A stretch of DNA of 64,000 nt from Aurantiochytrium sp. KH105 (GCA_003116975.1 BGKB01000045.1:186001-250000), one strand, 5' to 3'. Numbered from the stretch's first letter, positions 1 to 10,266 are shown. Numbers and translations are program-made. Notes: generated by a model from the letters alone, not told the origin.

Positions 1-1059
1 TGCACATTGTTTCGTTCAGTCGTTGCCTCCAATGATTGTAGCCCGCCATTGACCGCATCAATTCGAATCCTTTTTTTCGAATTCTTTTTTCTTTGTCTCG
101 GGCCCGGGGCACGATACTCTACAGCGACCAGCCGCGCGTTCATTTTCATGAGTGTAAAGCTGTCTTCGGTACCATCATAGTTGCTCTTTTCATCCATATT
201 ACATTGTTGGCATGTCGGCAGAATGAAGCAGATGCTGCTAGATGTGGCTCTGTGGATATAAACGTGCGCTCCAACTGTAGCAATGTTGCCACAGCTTAAG
301 ATTTGGCAAAAAACCGGAAAGATGCTATTTGTAGATCTTTCCCAGACTTTCGTCCAATTATTATGATATATGCTCGAGCCTCGTATATGAGACACCTTTC
401 CGCCGCCCAAGCTATTCTTGACAACTGTCCCGACCTCCATACGTTCAAAACCATAGTTGCCCGGCGAACATGGTTCGTAGCTGTGTTCTCCGGGACGCTT
501 CTTCAGCATCACCACGTTAGCATTGTCCAGAAGCAAAGCATCCTCAAAAGATCTCTTCATCTCCTCCCTCGTTCGTAAGCTCTTTTTCGAATGCAAACCT
601 TGCCCCCAAGTCAGAAGCCACAAAGGCGCGCGAGCAAAAGGGGACTGCACGATTTCCGGTTTGCCTTCTTGCGCTGCGAGCGTGCGTGCGTGCGTGCAAG
701 CGGCCAGCGATTCCATGTCTGGAGAACGAAAGAAAGAAAAATAAAAGATCCATGGATCATCTTCTTCCTTTCTCGTTTTGCCCGCAAAGTTGGCTTTCTG
801 GCTATACAATTGCAATTACCTATTGGCCTAGTAGTATACTAGTAGTGGTTTCCATTCTCGATTTCGGCATCATGCGTGTCACGAAAATTAAGATCGTGAT
901 CTTTCTTCTTTCTCGTTCTGCCCGTAGAGTTGGCCTCTGGCCACAATCGACGTAGTAGATGTCGCGAAAATTGATATCGTGATCTCTTGGAGAGTCCCAT
1001 GATGCTAAAAAAGTGAACGATTTTCACCTCCAGTGCCACCGCATAGCATTGACTGCCAG
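1..1059. other. Gene-poor left edge of window
   Basis: About 1 kb with only short, unconvincing reading frames on both strands. It holds the direct repeat at 761-940 and a short tgcg run near 682-696. A minus-strand frame at about 1000-1126 has plausible codon use but no start or clear boundaries. Upstream exons of the + gene ending at 1411 may lie here but could not be placed. Confidence 0.4.
761..940. repeat. Direct repeat, 40-bp copies 140 bp apart
   Basis: Positions 761-800 and 901-940 are imperfect copies, pyrimidine-rich then sharing tctcgtt.tgcccg and agttgg. A second shared block (cgaaaatt.a.atcgtgatct) lies near 881-902 and 964-985, so the segment looks like a decayed duplication. 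No coding function is evident. Confidence 0.6.
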
Positions 1060-1411
1060 AGCCAGTAGACAAGAGGAGCTTGGCGCTCATCAAATCAGAA
1101 CCATCAAACTCGTTTGTCAAAGCCAAGGCAGCTCAAGCTGAGATTCAAGCTGAGTATACCATCGTATACTAGATCAGATCGATGCGTGTACACGCACGCG
1201 TATCCTGGGGTCAGCAAATCTTGCATGATTAGCATGGTGACAAGACGTCAGGCACCAGAGTACCAGCTTGCTTCTCTCTGCTCCTCTTCACGACTTCTTC
1301 TTCGCCGATTTGGACTCCACCAAGAAATTGAAGGAAGAACGAGAAATACTTGTCGTGGTGCTCAAGAAGGCAGGCAATCGTTTGAGCGAAGATTTAGAAG
1401 TTTCTCTTTGA
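1060..1411 (+). CDS. 3' end of an unrecognised spliced gene (two candidate exons)
   Basis: Two + strand segments look like the last exons of one gene. The exon 1060-1163 follows a tgccag acceptor and reads a Lys/Ala/Glu-rich stretch ending AEYTI at a phase-0 donor, gtatac. The exon 1325-1411 follows a long pyrimidine tract and ccaag, is phase 0, and reads KLKEERE to EDLEVSL before TGA. Joined, they give a helical, probably coiled-coil C-terminus. The gene ends 32 bp from the convergent phosphatase gene. The product is not recognised; acceptor choice is uncertain and the 5' part is unresolved. Confidence 0.35.
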
Positions 1412-1443
1412 CCATTAACAAGGTAAGATTATTATGTAAAACT

Positions 1444-2638
1444 TCACGCATCCTTGCGCTCGAGATGAATGTAGTCTTCGACGGCATTCTCAAAGGTGCA
1501 GTTCCAGGTGAAAACCTGATCGCGTCCCTTGAACTGAACGAGACGGGCGCCATGATCGAAAGGGAGAGGCCCTCCCGCGCCCTCCCAGTCGTGAGGTGGC
1601 GTGTATGAGCCGCAGCGTCCATAGCAGAGATACACATTGTCCCTCCGCGCAACAAAGTCCGAGTGGTGGTCATGACCGCAAAACGTGGCAAGAATGTTGC
1701 CTTGCTTCTTGATAGCGTCAAAGAGACCACTGTTGAGCTTAGAGCAGCCTGCCACAAGGTCTTTGCCAATCCAACGCACCAAAGACTTGAATGGCTCGTG
1801 CATGACTGGCCAAGGTGCCTTGCCGCCCAGAATGGCGGCCTCAAAGAGGCCATTCTTGCCGGCAAGTGGCTTTGCGCCTTGATACTCTGGCAGGGGAATG
1901 TGGAAGAATGCGAGACCCTCCGCGGAAGGCGCGAGCTCTCCGCTGGCCGAGAGACGCGCATACTCTTGAACAGACTCGGCAGCAAAGGTTGTGTACATGA
2001 TTTTGGGGTCGTCACTGTTGGTTCCAGAGTCAAAGAGCCAAAGTCGAAGGCTCGATGCTGCGTCGGCTTCCGCGGTTCGCCCGACGGTGAGAGTGTGGTT
2101 AAACGTCTTCGCCTTGCTGGAAATGCACAGTGGAAGCTCGTAGATTCCAAGCAAGTCTTGGCGCGACCACGGCGAATGATCATCATCGCTGCAAGATTGA
2201 TATGCCAGCATATCAAAGTTAGTCGTGTGCGGACGTAGTTCGATGGGGAAAAGGACCTGAAATAACGTACTGATTACCTGGAATGTAGGTCCACGGGATC
2301 TTCGCCTCGAGCACGGGGGCCAGAACCTCGAGCATGACCTGCTTGAAGGCGTCCCGGCCGAGGTCTTTGCAGGGACGGCCGTCGACAATGTCGCCTGTGA
2401 AGATGCACAGGTCCGGCGTCGCCTCCTTGAGCACGTGGCGGATGAGATCAACGTTGCGCGCGCTGCTGTAGCCCTCTTTTTCAAACTCGATGACTCTGCC
2501 GCGGGCCTCAAAGGTCTTGACGTCCGCGGGGAACTGGTGCAGGTCGGTGAACTGCGCGATGACAATACCTCCCGGATGATCCATGGCTGAGCCCTCGGGC
2601 AGGCCGCACTCCAGCTTGACGTGTCCAATATCCTCCAT
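1444..2638 (-). CDS. Calcineurin-like metallophosphoesterase (PAP/Dcr2-like), one intron
   Basis: Predicted 370-residue metal-dependent phosphatase of the calcineurin-like superfamily, closest in style to the plant PAP28/29 and yeast Dcr2 group. The exons are 2271-2638 and 1444-2188. The intron is 2189-2270 (82 nt; donor GTACGT, acceptor TTGCAG). Splicing rebuilds the invariant PGNHD motif across the junction, which strongly supports these boundaries. Other metal-site motifs are DLH (in FTDLHQF), GDIVDG, the FFHIPLPEY histidine region and GHDHH. The ATG at 2638 is the first in frame; longer frames need a non-ATG start. No signal peptide is evident, unlike many purple acid phosphatases. The substrate cannot be told from sequence; protein or small phosphoesters are both possible. 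Confidence 0.87.
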
Positions 2639-2788
2639 TGTGCTGCCGCTTGTCGCGCGGTCGGTGGTGTCCCTGCTGCGCTTTCTGGTCGCGCGCGCGT
2701 TGCACAAACGACAAAGGTGTCTTGGATTGATCTCACTCGCTCTTGAGTCTTCCTGGGCTTCACAATCGATTTGTTTTATTGGTCGATC

Positions 2789-2866
2789 GATTCATTGTGA
2801 ATAGTACCATGATTCATTGTGACAGTGAATGCCATGATTCATTGTGAATGCCATGATTCATTGGGG
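2789..2866. repeat. Four imperfect copies of gattcattgtga
   Basis: Copies start near 2789, 2811, 2836 and 2855, separated by atgcca-type spacers. They lie about 150 bp upstream of the phosphatase start and could be a decayed minisatellite or clustered sites. Confidence 0.6.
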
Positions 2867-2889
2867 CCGTCAATGAAAGTGAATACCGA

Positions 2890-3250
2890 CATGTGATCAG
2901 GACTCGCTCAAGAGAAAGAACGATTTCAGAAGCCTCGCAAGTGCTACACTGCTTCTCGGGGCAAGTGAGCGTATACAGAGAGCTCGCCAAGGTCGCCAGG
3001 AGCTTCATTGTTTAGGAAAGAAAACAAGGCCACCTTAACTCGAGCGACATGGTACGTATGCAATGTGTCACAAGCGCCTTTTTGACATGGTGAGGGAAAG
3101 CCAAAGACCCAGCTTACTACAGAGAACATGACATGCCTGGTAGCCTTAGAAGTTTGCTCGCCTGAGCAGAGCATAGTTAAAGGAGAGCTGATCGGGCTGC
3201 AACCCGAGCTTGACCTCAAGCAAGCCACCGATTACAATACTTTCAAGTGA
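2890..3250 (+). CDS. Candidate small spliced gene, unrecognised
   Basis: Three + segments have coding-type codon use. About 2912-2968 reads AQEKERFQKPRK and has a GTGAGC donor. About 3011-3057 reads KENKATLTRA. The exon near 3123/3125-3250, after a cttactacag acceptor, reads SPEQSIVKGELIG and ends ATDYNTFK before TGA at 3248-3250. Several donor/acceptor pairings are possible and the start is not placed, so the product cannot be stated. The last segment is the most convincing. It lies between the divergent phosphatase and the fumarylacetoacetase gene. Confidence 0.35.
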
Positions 3251-3472
3251 GGCAGTTGTTCGCGACAACTCGAATCTTCTTCCTCCTCCGCCTCTTCTGC
3301 CTTCCCTAGCGCAAGCGACCACGAAAGCTTTGCGTGCGAGCGCGCCCCTATTTTTCCCCTCCTCGTAGTACTACTACTAGTATAGATAGTCCAACACAAA
3401 TTCTCGTTCTGCACTGCACGACTGCCGCCATCCCGCCATCCCGGCATCCTGGACCTGACCGACAATGAAGCA

Positions 3473-3516
3473 AGCCAGCCAGCCAATCAGCCAGCCAGCC
3501 AGCCAGCCAGCCAGCC
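3473..3516. repeat. (AGCC)n microsatellite
   Basis: About eleven copies of AGCC with one interruption (aatc), followed at 3540-3556 by a GCGA run. They lie in the 3251-3877 stretch upstream of the fumarylacetoacetase gene, which otherwise shows no gene. Confidence 0.9.
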
Positions 3517-3877
3517 GGGCCCCGCGTCCATTTTCCCCGCGAGCGAGCGAGCGAGACCCTTGCGCGTGCGCCGCGCGGCCATGCGCGATGAGAGATTGGC
3601 CCAAGTTCTCACTCGGCGCCGAGAAATTGTGAGCGCCGCGTCCCAAACTTTGCCCCACTTGCGCGCCCCGTTTGCGCCACTTGCGCCACTGGGAGCCCGA
3701 CTTTGCGCGCGGGGCTTGCTAGTGTGGCGGCCCGGGAAGAAAGGGAGAGAAGATACTACTACCGCTGCAGACTCGACTCGAGGAGGACCTCGAGCAGCGG
3801 CAGTTCCAGATCGTGGGAGTCGGGCAGGCAGAGAGACGCGGAGAGCGAGACGGACTGCAGCAGGCGGGGGGAGACGC

Positions 3878-5233
3878 ATGAGCACGGAGGAGCACGCCGC
3901 GAAGCGAGCGCGCAGGGAAGAAGAGGGGGCGAACGGCGCGATGGGCGGCGACATGGAGAGCTTCGTGGAAGTGGACGCCGCGTCCCACTTCCCGGTGCAG
4001 AACTTGCCGTACGGCGTCTTCGCGTCCAAGAATGCGGACACAAAGGCACGCGTGGGCACGAGGATCGGCGACTTTGTCGTCGACCTCGCGGCTCTGCACG
4101 AGGCAGGTCTCTTTGAGGACGCCTTTGACTCGAGCTGCTTCACGCATGACTGTCTCAACGCTTTCATGGGCATGGGCAGGTCCGTGTGGACGCAGGCGCG
4201 TAAGAGGCTGCAGCAGCTTTTGAGCAAGGACGAACCCAAGCTTCGCGACGATGCCGATCTCCGCGCGCGCGTTCTCATCCCTGTCTCGGACGTGGAGATG
4301 CAGCTGCCCGCCAAAATTGGTGACTACACTGATTTTTACGCCTCGCGCCAGCATGCGACCAACGTCGGCACCATGTTCCGCGGCAAGGAAAATGCGCTTC
4401 CAGCCGCCTGGATGCACATGCCCATCGGCTACCACGGTCGCGCCTCGACCGTGGTCAAGAGCGGAACGGCTGTGCGCCGCCCTTGCGGCCAACTGCAAAA
4501 AGATCCGGCTGACCCGAAGCAAGGATCCGTCTATGGTGCTTGCAAGCTTCTCGACTTTGAGCTTGAAATGGGCGTCTTTGTTGGGCCCGGAAACAAGCTT
4601 GGAAGTCCAATCAAGATTGAGGACGCCGAGGACCATATTTTTGGCTTCGTGCTTCTCAATGACTGGAGCGCGCGGGACATTCAAAAGTTCGAATACGTTC
4701 CGCTCGGTCCCTTTGGAGCCAAGAACTTTGCCTCTTCGATCTCTCCCTGGGTTGTCACCACGGATGCCCTCAAACCCTTTACAGCGAAAACCAGCGCGGG
4801 CGAGCAGAACGATCCTGAGCCACTCCCGTACCTGCGCGAGCCTGGATACAGCACCTACGACATTCGTCTCGAGGTTGCCATTCAGGCAGAAGACATTGGC
4901 CCTGAGCCCTTTCGCGTTTGCGCATCCAACTACCGCCACATGTACTGGACGCACCGTCAGCAACTCGCGCACCACACCGTGACGGGATGCGAAATGCGTC
5001 CTGGCGACTTGCTTGGTTCTGGCACCATCAGCGGCGACGAAGAAGGCAGCTTTGGTTCGATGCTCGAAATCTGCTGGAAAGGCACCAAACCGATTCAGAT
5101 CAAGGACGGTGTCGAGCGCAAGTTCATCAAGGACGATGACACGGTCATCATGACAGGTTGGTGTGAGGGCGAGGGCTACCGCGTCGGCTTTGGAGAGTGC
5201 ACCGGCAAGATCCTCCCGGCACAGCCGCAGTAG
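3878..5233 (+). CDS. FAH: Fumarylacetoacetase
   Basis: Catalyses the last step of tyrosine breakdown, hydrolysing 4-fumarylacetoacetate to fumarate and acetoacetate; normally a cytosolic Ca/Mg-dependent homodimer. The 451-residue product covers the whole family. The metal and catalytic segments are all visible: DYTDFYASRQHATNVG near residue 149 (metal Asp and catalytic His), FELEMGVFVGPGN near 227 (metal Glu pair), NDWSARDIQ near 262 (metal Asp) and the GSGTISG loop near the C-terminus. ATG 3878 is chosen because conservation begins soon after, at the PYGVF segment. An in-frame ATG at 3581 would add about 99 Arg/Ala-rich residues that do not look conserved. The gene appears intronless. Confidence 0.96.
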   Translation: MSTEEHAAKRARREEEGANGAMGGDMESFVEVDAASHFPVQNLPYGVFASKNADTKARVGTRIGDFVVDLAALHEAGLFEDAFDSSCFTHDCLNAFMGMGRSVWTQARKRLQQLLSKDEPKLRDDADLRARVLIPVSDVEMQLPAKIGDYTDFYASRQHATNVGTMFRGKENALPAAWMHMPIGYHGRASTVVKSGTAVRRPCGQLQKDPADPKQGSVYGACKLLDFELEMGVFVGPGNKLGSPIKIEDAEDHIFGFVLLNDWSARDIQKFEYVPLGPFGAKNFASSISPWVVTTDALKPFTAKTSAGEQNDPEPLPYLREPGYSTYDIRLEVAIQAEDIGPEPFRVCASNYRHMYWTHRQQLAHHTVTGCEMRPGDLLGSGTISGDEEGSFGSMLEICWKGTKPIQIKDGVERKFIKDDDTVIMTGWCEGEGYRVGFGECTGKILPAQPQ

Positions 5234-5393
5234 GTGCATCTTCCGATGCTGGCCCTCTCTTCGACAACAAGGGCCTGCACGCACTTTTCTCATCGTTGTT
5301 TCAGGGAAAAAAGACAAAAAAAAAGAATCTCGATTTTTATTTTGACGAGTGGTAGTAAAATCTTACTTTGTAAAAGTGGTAGAGTACATCTCT

Positions 5394-7580
5394 CTACATG
5401 GCGCCCTCTGCTACTGGAGGTACAATTGGCGTAGGTGTCTCTGCTGGCGCGGTCGTGCTTCTAGCAGCAGTATTATTAGCGGCGGCAGCAGCCATTGCCG
5501 ACTTTCGGAATGCGCGCTGGTATTCAGTCTCTGGGGTCTTGAATCGATCCCCAAATGGATTCCAGCGCGGGTAGAGCGATACGGGATTGTAGGTTGCCCA
5601 AAGCCGACGACCCTCCTCATTCCACCACTTGAGACTTTGTTTGCTGGTCGCCTCGATAATGTCCTCGTGCGAAGGACGCGGACGCTCAGGAATCCTCTTG
5701 ATTCCAAGCTCGCGCGCAACCTTTTCGGTGTGGGTAGCTTTGTTTACACTAATCTCCTCTGGCCCGAGTTTCGCATCATCGAGTTGGGCTGTAGCCTTGA
5801 ACTGGTCCGCAAATTGGTGATATCTCGCACGAGGGTCCACAAAGCTTTGCATGTGCTCAGTTTTCGGGACGTAGCCCCGCGCAGCCTCTGCGTCAATGAG
5901 ACGATGTTTGTGCTTGTGCTCTGGCTTGAGCGCATAGGCAGGCTTGAGCGCAGACTTGCGCTCAATGTCCTGGAGCTCCTGATTGATCGACTTGACATCT
6001 TGGCGCAGGTCGTAGCCGCAAATAGCACCCTCATACTCGGTAATGAAACCAGGCGTGTACGTGTGTGGAAGAGGTCTTTCTGCCGGGGGCTTGGGCTTTC
6101 CCAGATGATCGTACTCGTGATCGTATTCAGAGAGCATGGGTTCGGCAAGTTTAATCGGTTTCTGCTTGCGAGGAGAGGGCAGGAATCCAGGGTCCGGGAG
6201 CACACTTGTATCGCCGCCATGGCAGAATCGATCTCGGTATTCAGTGGACGAGGCTGTGTCTGCTGCCGTGGAGACTTGCAACTTCGTGGCCGCTTTCGCG
6301 GCTGCCTTGGCGGCAAAAGCAGCTGCCATCTTGGCTGTTTCAGAGGCACGTTTGGCTTCCTTGGCAAGCTTTTCTTCTCGCGCCGCGGCGGCGGCGGCGC
6401 GTCTTTTTTCTAAGTCTGCAAAGGACGACGCGTATTCGGTAGACATCGGATCTTCCTTTGCAGCTGCCCGTCCCCATGGAGAGATGACCCTCGCGGATCC
6501 CGGTCGCATCGACGTGGCGCCCGCAGGCATTTGTTGCCGAATGGCAGCCAAATCGTCTTGGGCGAAGGGTCTAAATGCGAGCTGGTGTTCTGTGGGCGCC
6601 GCTGGGCCCAACAGCAAAGACGCCTCGAGGCCATCAGCGTGAGACGGTACACGCAGTGCTGGCGCGGTAAAGCGCGCGTCGTACTCTGTGACGGGTGGAC
6701 TTGCATCGTCAATGTTATGAATGCGGCTCATCTCTTCTTCAAAGGCACTGCGCATGCGCGCGAGGTCAACGGGGGCCGGTGGCGGAGGCGGGGGAGCCGT
6801 GCGCGTCGAAAACAGGGTATTTCCCGCGCGGATCGATTCTGGCGGCACGCGCGCAAGCGCCGGCGGCTTCCAATCGGCAGGAGGGCCGTGGAAGCGCGCG
6901 TGGGCTTCCGACTCGACGAGATCTCCGGCAGATCGATGCTGCAACAGTGCTTGCTGCACGCCAGTCGGAGTCCGGTGACGCCAAGGAGCACCGGTGGACT
7001 CTTCCCCGAGAGTGTGTCCGGGAACATGCTTTCGGCCCTGGATTCGCGCGTCTTGAAAGAAACCGACTGCCTTGGATCCTCGGGGACCACGGCCGAACTC
7101 TGCGCCACCGAGATCATCTGGAGGGTCACCAGTCTCTGCATTCGCTCCTCCTGACCCGTAGAACCATGCGAGCTTGTCGCGTGGGTGGATTTCGTGGACC
7201 CGGTTCTTCTCCAAATAGGCGTCAGGCGGCGGGGGCTCAAAGACGTCATCGTACTCGCTCTCGAGTGTGGTGTTGAACTCGCTAAAGATCTCGTCAAAGT
7301 GGTCGCGCGCGGCCTGCACCGTCTGCGACACGCGCGGCGTGCTTGCAGCGGCAGATGTACGCGCGGCGGCGCCGCCGAGGTGCACGACGGGCACGCTCAC
7401 GAGCTTTTCCGCGCGCTCGACGGCTCGCCACGCCTCGGCCTCGGCCTCGGCCTCCGCGGCGGGCGTCCCGGGCGAAGGCAGAATTCCTGCGCCGCGGCCC
7501 GGGATCTCCAGCGCCGCCGCGCGGCTGGCCCCGGGCGCGTACGCGAGCGCGGGCCTCGCCGGCCTCGCCGCGGGCTCCAT
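5394..7580 (-). CDS. MDM1-like microtubule/centriole protein with [ST]EYxxxF repeats
   Basis: The 728-residue protein is largely disordered but carries five exact [ST]-E-Y-x3-F motifs: SEYDDVF (~108), TEYDARF (~297), TEYASSF (~381), TEYRDRF (~446) and TEYQRAF (~683). Two degenerate copies are SEYDHEY (~483) and TEYEGAI (~513). This motif is the hallmark of animal MDM1, a microtubule-binding protein of centrioles that restrains centriole duplication, where the repeats mediate microtubule binding. An Ala/Lys/Glu-rich helical stretch sits near residues 390-430. A similar role at basal bodies or microtubules is inferred from the motif alone, since the flanks are not recognisably conserved. A SAXO-type microtubule inner protein is an alternative. 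ATG 7580 opens the frame and there are no introns. Confidence 0.6.
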   Translation of the reverse strand: MEPAARPARPALAYAPGASRAAALEIPGRGAGILPSPGTPAAEAEAEAEAWRAVERAEKLVSVPVVHLGGAAARTSAAASTPRVSQTVQAARDHFDEIFSEFNTTLESEYDDVFEPPPPDAYLEKNRVHEIHPRDKLAWFYGSGGANAETGDPPDDLGGAEFGRGPRGSKAVGFFQDARIQGRKHVPGHTLGEESTGAPWRHRTPTGVQQALLQHRSAGDLVESEAHARFHGPPADWKPPALARVPPESIRAGNTLFSTRTAPPPPPPAPVDLARMRSAFEEEMSRIHNIDDASPPVTEYDARFTAPALRVPSHADGLEASLLLGPAAPTEHQLAFRPFAQDDLAAIRQQMPAGATSMRPGSARVISPWGRAAAKEDPMSTEYASSFADLEKRRAAAAAAREEKLAKEAKRASETAKMAAAFAAKAAAKAATKLQVSTAADTASSTEYRDRFCHGGDTSVLPDPGFLPSPRKQKPIKLAEPMLSEYDHEYDHLGKPKPPAERPLPHTYTPGFITEYEGAICGYDLRQDVKSINQELQDIERKSALKPAYALKPEHKHKHRLIDAEAARGYVPKTEHMQSFVDPRARYHQFADQFKATAQLDDAKLGPEEISVNKATHTEKVARELGIKRIPERPRPSHEDIIEATSKQSLKWWNEEGRRLWATYNPVSLYPRWNPFGDRFKTPETEYQRAFRKSAMAAAAANNTAARSTTAPAETPTPIVPPVAEGAM

Positions 7581-7897
7581 GCTGCTCCGTCTCTCTCTGT
7601 GAAACGGGGGGCCCCCGATGGAAAAAACCGCGCAGACCTCGTCCGCGCTCCCGGCCGAGGGCGCTCCCGGCCAGCGCAGAGACGGGCCGCGGCGACGCGG
7701 GCGCCGGCGACGAGCTGCGCCGCGCTGCGCGCTGCGTCGCTTGAAGAGATGCGCCGCGAAGCGAAGCGATGCGATGCGATGCGATGTGATCGGGGTCTGC
7801 CCCTTGGGTCACAGCGTCAACGACGAAAAAAGGGGAGAAAAAACGGGGCCGCGGCGGCGCGATCTCGTACGAGACCCGGCCCGCAAGGAGGAGGCGG
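7581..7897. promoter_or_regulatory. GC-rich spacer, 5' of the MDM1-like gene
   Basis: 317 bp between two minus-strand genes, so it holds the promoter of the MDM1-like gene and the 3' region of its upstream neighbour. A short GCGAT run lies near 7756-7785. No clear TATA element is seen. Confidence 0.4.
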
Positions 7898-9058
7898 CTA
7901 GGGTGCGTGCGCGGGGTCCGGTGGGACCTGGGCCAGGGCCCGTTGCCGCCAGCGCGAGGCGAAGGCGCGCGCCTCCGCCAGCGAGGACGAGGTCACGGGC
8001 GCCGAGGAGGGCGCGGTGGAGGACGAGGAGGGCGGCGGGGACGCGGACGAGGAGGACGAGGGGGCCGAGGAGGGCGGCGCGGGCGGAGGTCTGTCCGGGA
8101 GGCGCGAGGAGGCGGAGCTGGCGGCGGCCGAGGGCGATATGCGGGAGCCCAGGGCGTGCAGCTGCAGGGGCTCGCGCACGAAGTTCGCGCTGCCCGAGAC
8201 GCGCGGCAAGCGCGGCGTGCAGAGCGAGGAGACGGAGGCGGGCGAGGGGGGGGAGGAGGACGAGGAGGGCGAGAGCGGGGAAAGAGGCGCGGCAGCGGCA
8301 GGATGAACGCGAGGTCGGGCGACGGAGGAGGGGGCGGTGGAGGGGGAATTGGCGAAGAACCCGGTGTCCCCCGGATGGACGTTCGGGGTAGGGTCGGCTT
8401 CCTGCACAGGCTCGAAAAGCTGGTGGCCGGAGCGCGTGCGCAGGCCGCGCGACAAGAAGGCAGCCTTGCGCGCGGTCGCGAGGTCAAGGAGACCCTCGCG
8501 CGAGTCCGCAGAGAGGTCCAGGGTGCGCTGGAATTTCGTCTTGAGACGGCCGTGTGCATCGTGGGCAAGATCCGACCCCGTCGTAGAAGTCTCGTCGCAC
8601 TCGGCAATCGCTAGGGGCCGTCGTCGTCGTTGTCGAGACCGAGGAGGCGCAGGCTTGGCGGGTGGCTTATCGGCGCCGCTACTCGTGAGGGCCTCGGGCG
8701 TCTTGAGATTTTGCGAGTCGCCAAGGTTTTGCGTGTTGCCCTCGTCGCCGTCGCTCTCGGCCATGACAATGTCGACCTGAAAGTCCTCCGAAGGGTACAA
8801 CCCCCGGAGGAAGGCGGTCACCTCTGCCAGGTCCTGCTCGCGGCCCACGTGCGCATCCTCTTCGGCCGCAAGCCCCGCGCCTCTCCTCAGCGGCGGCGTC
8901 CCGGGCGCGACAGCTTCGAGCGCCGGCGCCGCGAGGGCGTCCCCGATGCGCGATGGCCCCCTCGCCGCATCCCGCGCAGCCTGCTGGCGCCTTCGCCTTC
9001 GCCGCGCGGCCGCCGGGCGCGGCGTCCGCGCCGCCTCTGCGCCCCGCGCCCACGCCAT
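7898..9058 (-). CDS. Hypothetical low-complexity protein
   Basis: The frame is open for 386 codons from ATG 9058. The product is not recognised. It has an Arg/Ala-rich N-terminus, then a better-structured region (roughly residues 85-260: VTAFLRGLYPSEDF, KFQRTLDLSADSR, ARKAAFLSRGLRTR), then a long Ser/Pro/Ala-rich tail. GC content is very high, so the opposite strand is open too. The middle region's ordinary composition is the main reason to believe this strand. The true start could be further upstream if an exon is missing. Confidence 0.5.
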   Translation of the reverse strand: MAWARGAEAARTPRPAAARRRRRRQQAARDAARGPSRIGDALAAPALEAVAPGTPPLRRGAGLAAEEDAHVGREQDLAEVTAFLRGLYPSEDFQVDIVMAESDGDEGNTQNLGDSQNLKTPEALTSSGADKPPAKPAPPRSRQRRRRPLAIAECDETSTTGSDLAHDAHGRLKTKFQRTLDLSADSREGLLDLATARKAAFLSRGLRTRSGHQLFEPVQEADPTPNVHPGDTGFFANSPSTAPSSVARPRVHPAAAAPLSPLSPSSSSSPPSPASVSSLCTPRLPRVSGSANFVREPLQLHALGSRISPSAAASSASSRLPDRPPPAPPSSAPSSSSSASPPPSSSSTAPSSAPVTSSSLAEARAFASRWRQRALAQVPPDPAHAP

Positions 9059-10266
9059 CGCTGCCGCCCGCCGCCCGGGCGCGCCGCGTCTCGCGCGCCG
9101 CCCAAGGCAGAGGGAAAAACCGACGCTGCGTCGCACGAACGTGGGAGAACTCGCTTTGTTGCACGGACTTGTATGCACTTCCCGAGCACTTCCTCTTTCA
9201 CCTGGCAGCAGCACGAGGAGAGCTCAGCTGGGAGTCGCTTTGCGACGGCCCAGGTCTTGCGAATGGGTGCGACTCTCGCTGCGAGCTCGACGCTCTTGCT
9301 TGAAGGCGAGTTGGCCACGTTGCTACTTACTGACCGGCAGAGAGTGTGATCAGCGAAATGGGTACATAATGAGGTGGTCCAAGTTTGATGACGGCAGCGA
9401 TAATCAGCAGTGCACGCGAAGCAAAGGATGAAGATTCTACGTTATGACCTCGAACAGGTCGCACGTCGAAGAAAAACTGGAAAAGGCTCTTGTCCTAGCT
9501 ATTTCTGTTCGAGGCAGGAATTATTGATTGTGTGAACAAAGGAATTCCGCGGCCAAGCTGATCCTTGGTAAGCGTGGTAGGTTCCGACCGTCATTTGCGC
9601 TTCTTTGCCAGCCAGGCCTTTCGAAACCAAGAGCCTTCGAATCTTCGAAATTTCAAACCCAAGAGTCATCGAATAGTATTGGTCGATGGCGTGATGCAAC
9701 ATTTTGAGAATACTGACTCGGATTCTCCAAGGTCCATGAATCCTTGGAACGCTGTAAGGGAGGGGGGGGGGGGGGGGGCGCTTCGGTATAGCTAAAAGGC
9801 GGTATAGACTAGAGTGTAACTACGATCGGAATATTCTGAGCACGGAGACTTTGTTCACATCACATGATAATGAAATCGCTTTTTTGACTTGTGCGCGCAT
9901 TTCGTACTGGCGACAAACATGCATCGGTGTCAAGGGCTGATATGTTGAAAATAAAAATTGGACCGACAACGCATACACACTGACTGCGAGCTTCTGACGG
10001 CCTTGTCACCATCGGTGGTGGACTTTGAGCTAAAGTACGACGTTATCAGAAAATATTTTTTTTTAGAATGGGAGCTCCCGAGCAGGCCATGTTCGCGCCC
10101 AAGCGATCAAGCAAGCGCGACACACACACACACATATCCAATTTTTCAAGAGAAAAAAGCAAATTTTGGTGGAGGAAAAACAAATCAAGATGATAATCGT
10201 TCGATTGGGAACGAATCCAAATGTGTACAAAAAGGACAACATGTTTTACGCTTATGATCGAGAGAT
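9059..10266. other. Intergenic, 1.2 kb, with a 17-G run
   Basis: No supported gene. It holds an uninterrupted run of 17 G at 9762-9778 and a (CA)n stretch near 10120-10136. It separates the unrecognised 386-residue gene's promoter from the 3' end of the thymidylate kinase gene. Confidence 0.5.

Noticed and set aside
1444..2763. Single 439-codon frame as the full phosphatase
   Set aside because: It opens with GTG and its N-terminal part is a shadow. Splicing 2189-2270 restores the GNHD motif in another frame.
3719..5317. 532-codon minus-strand frame opposite fumarylacetoacetase
   Set aside because: Antisense shadow of a clearly recognised gene in GC-rich DNA.
8016..8306. Glu/Gly-rich + strand frames
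   Set aside because: They mirror the Ser/Pro-rich tail of the minus-strand gene.
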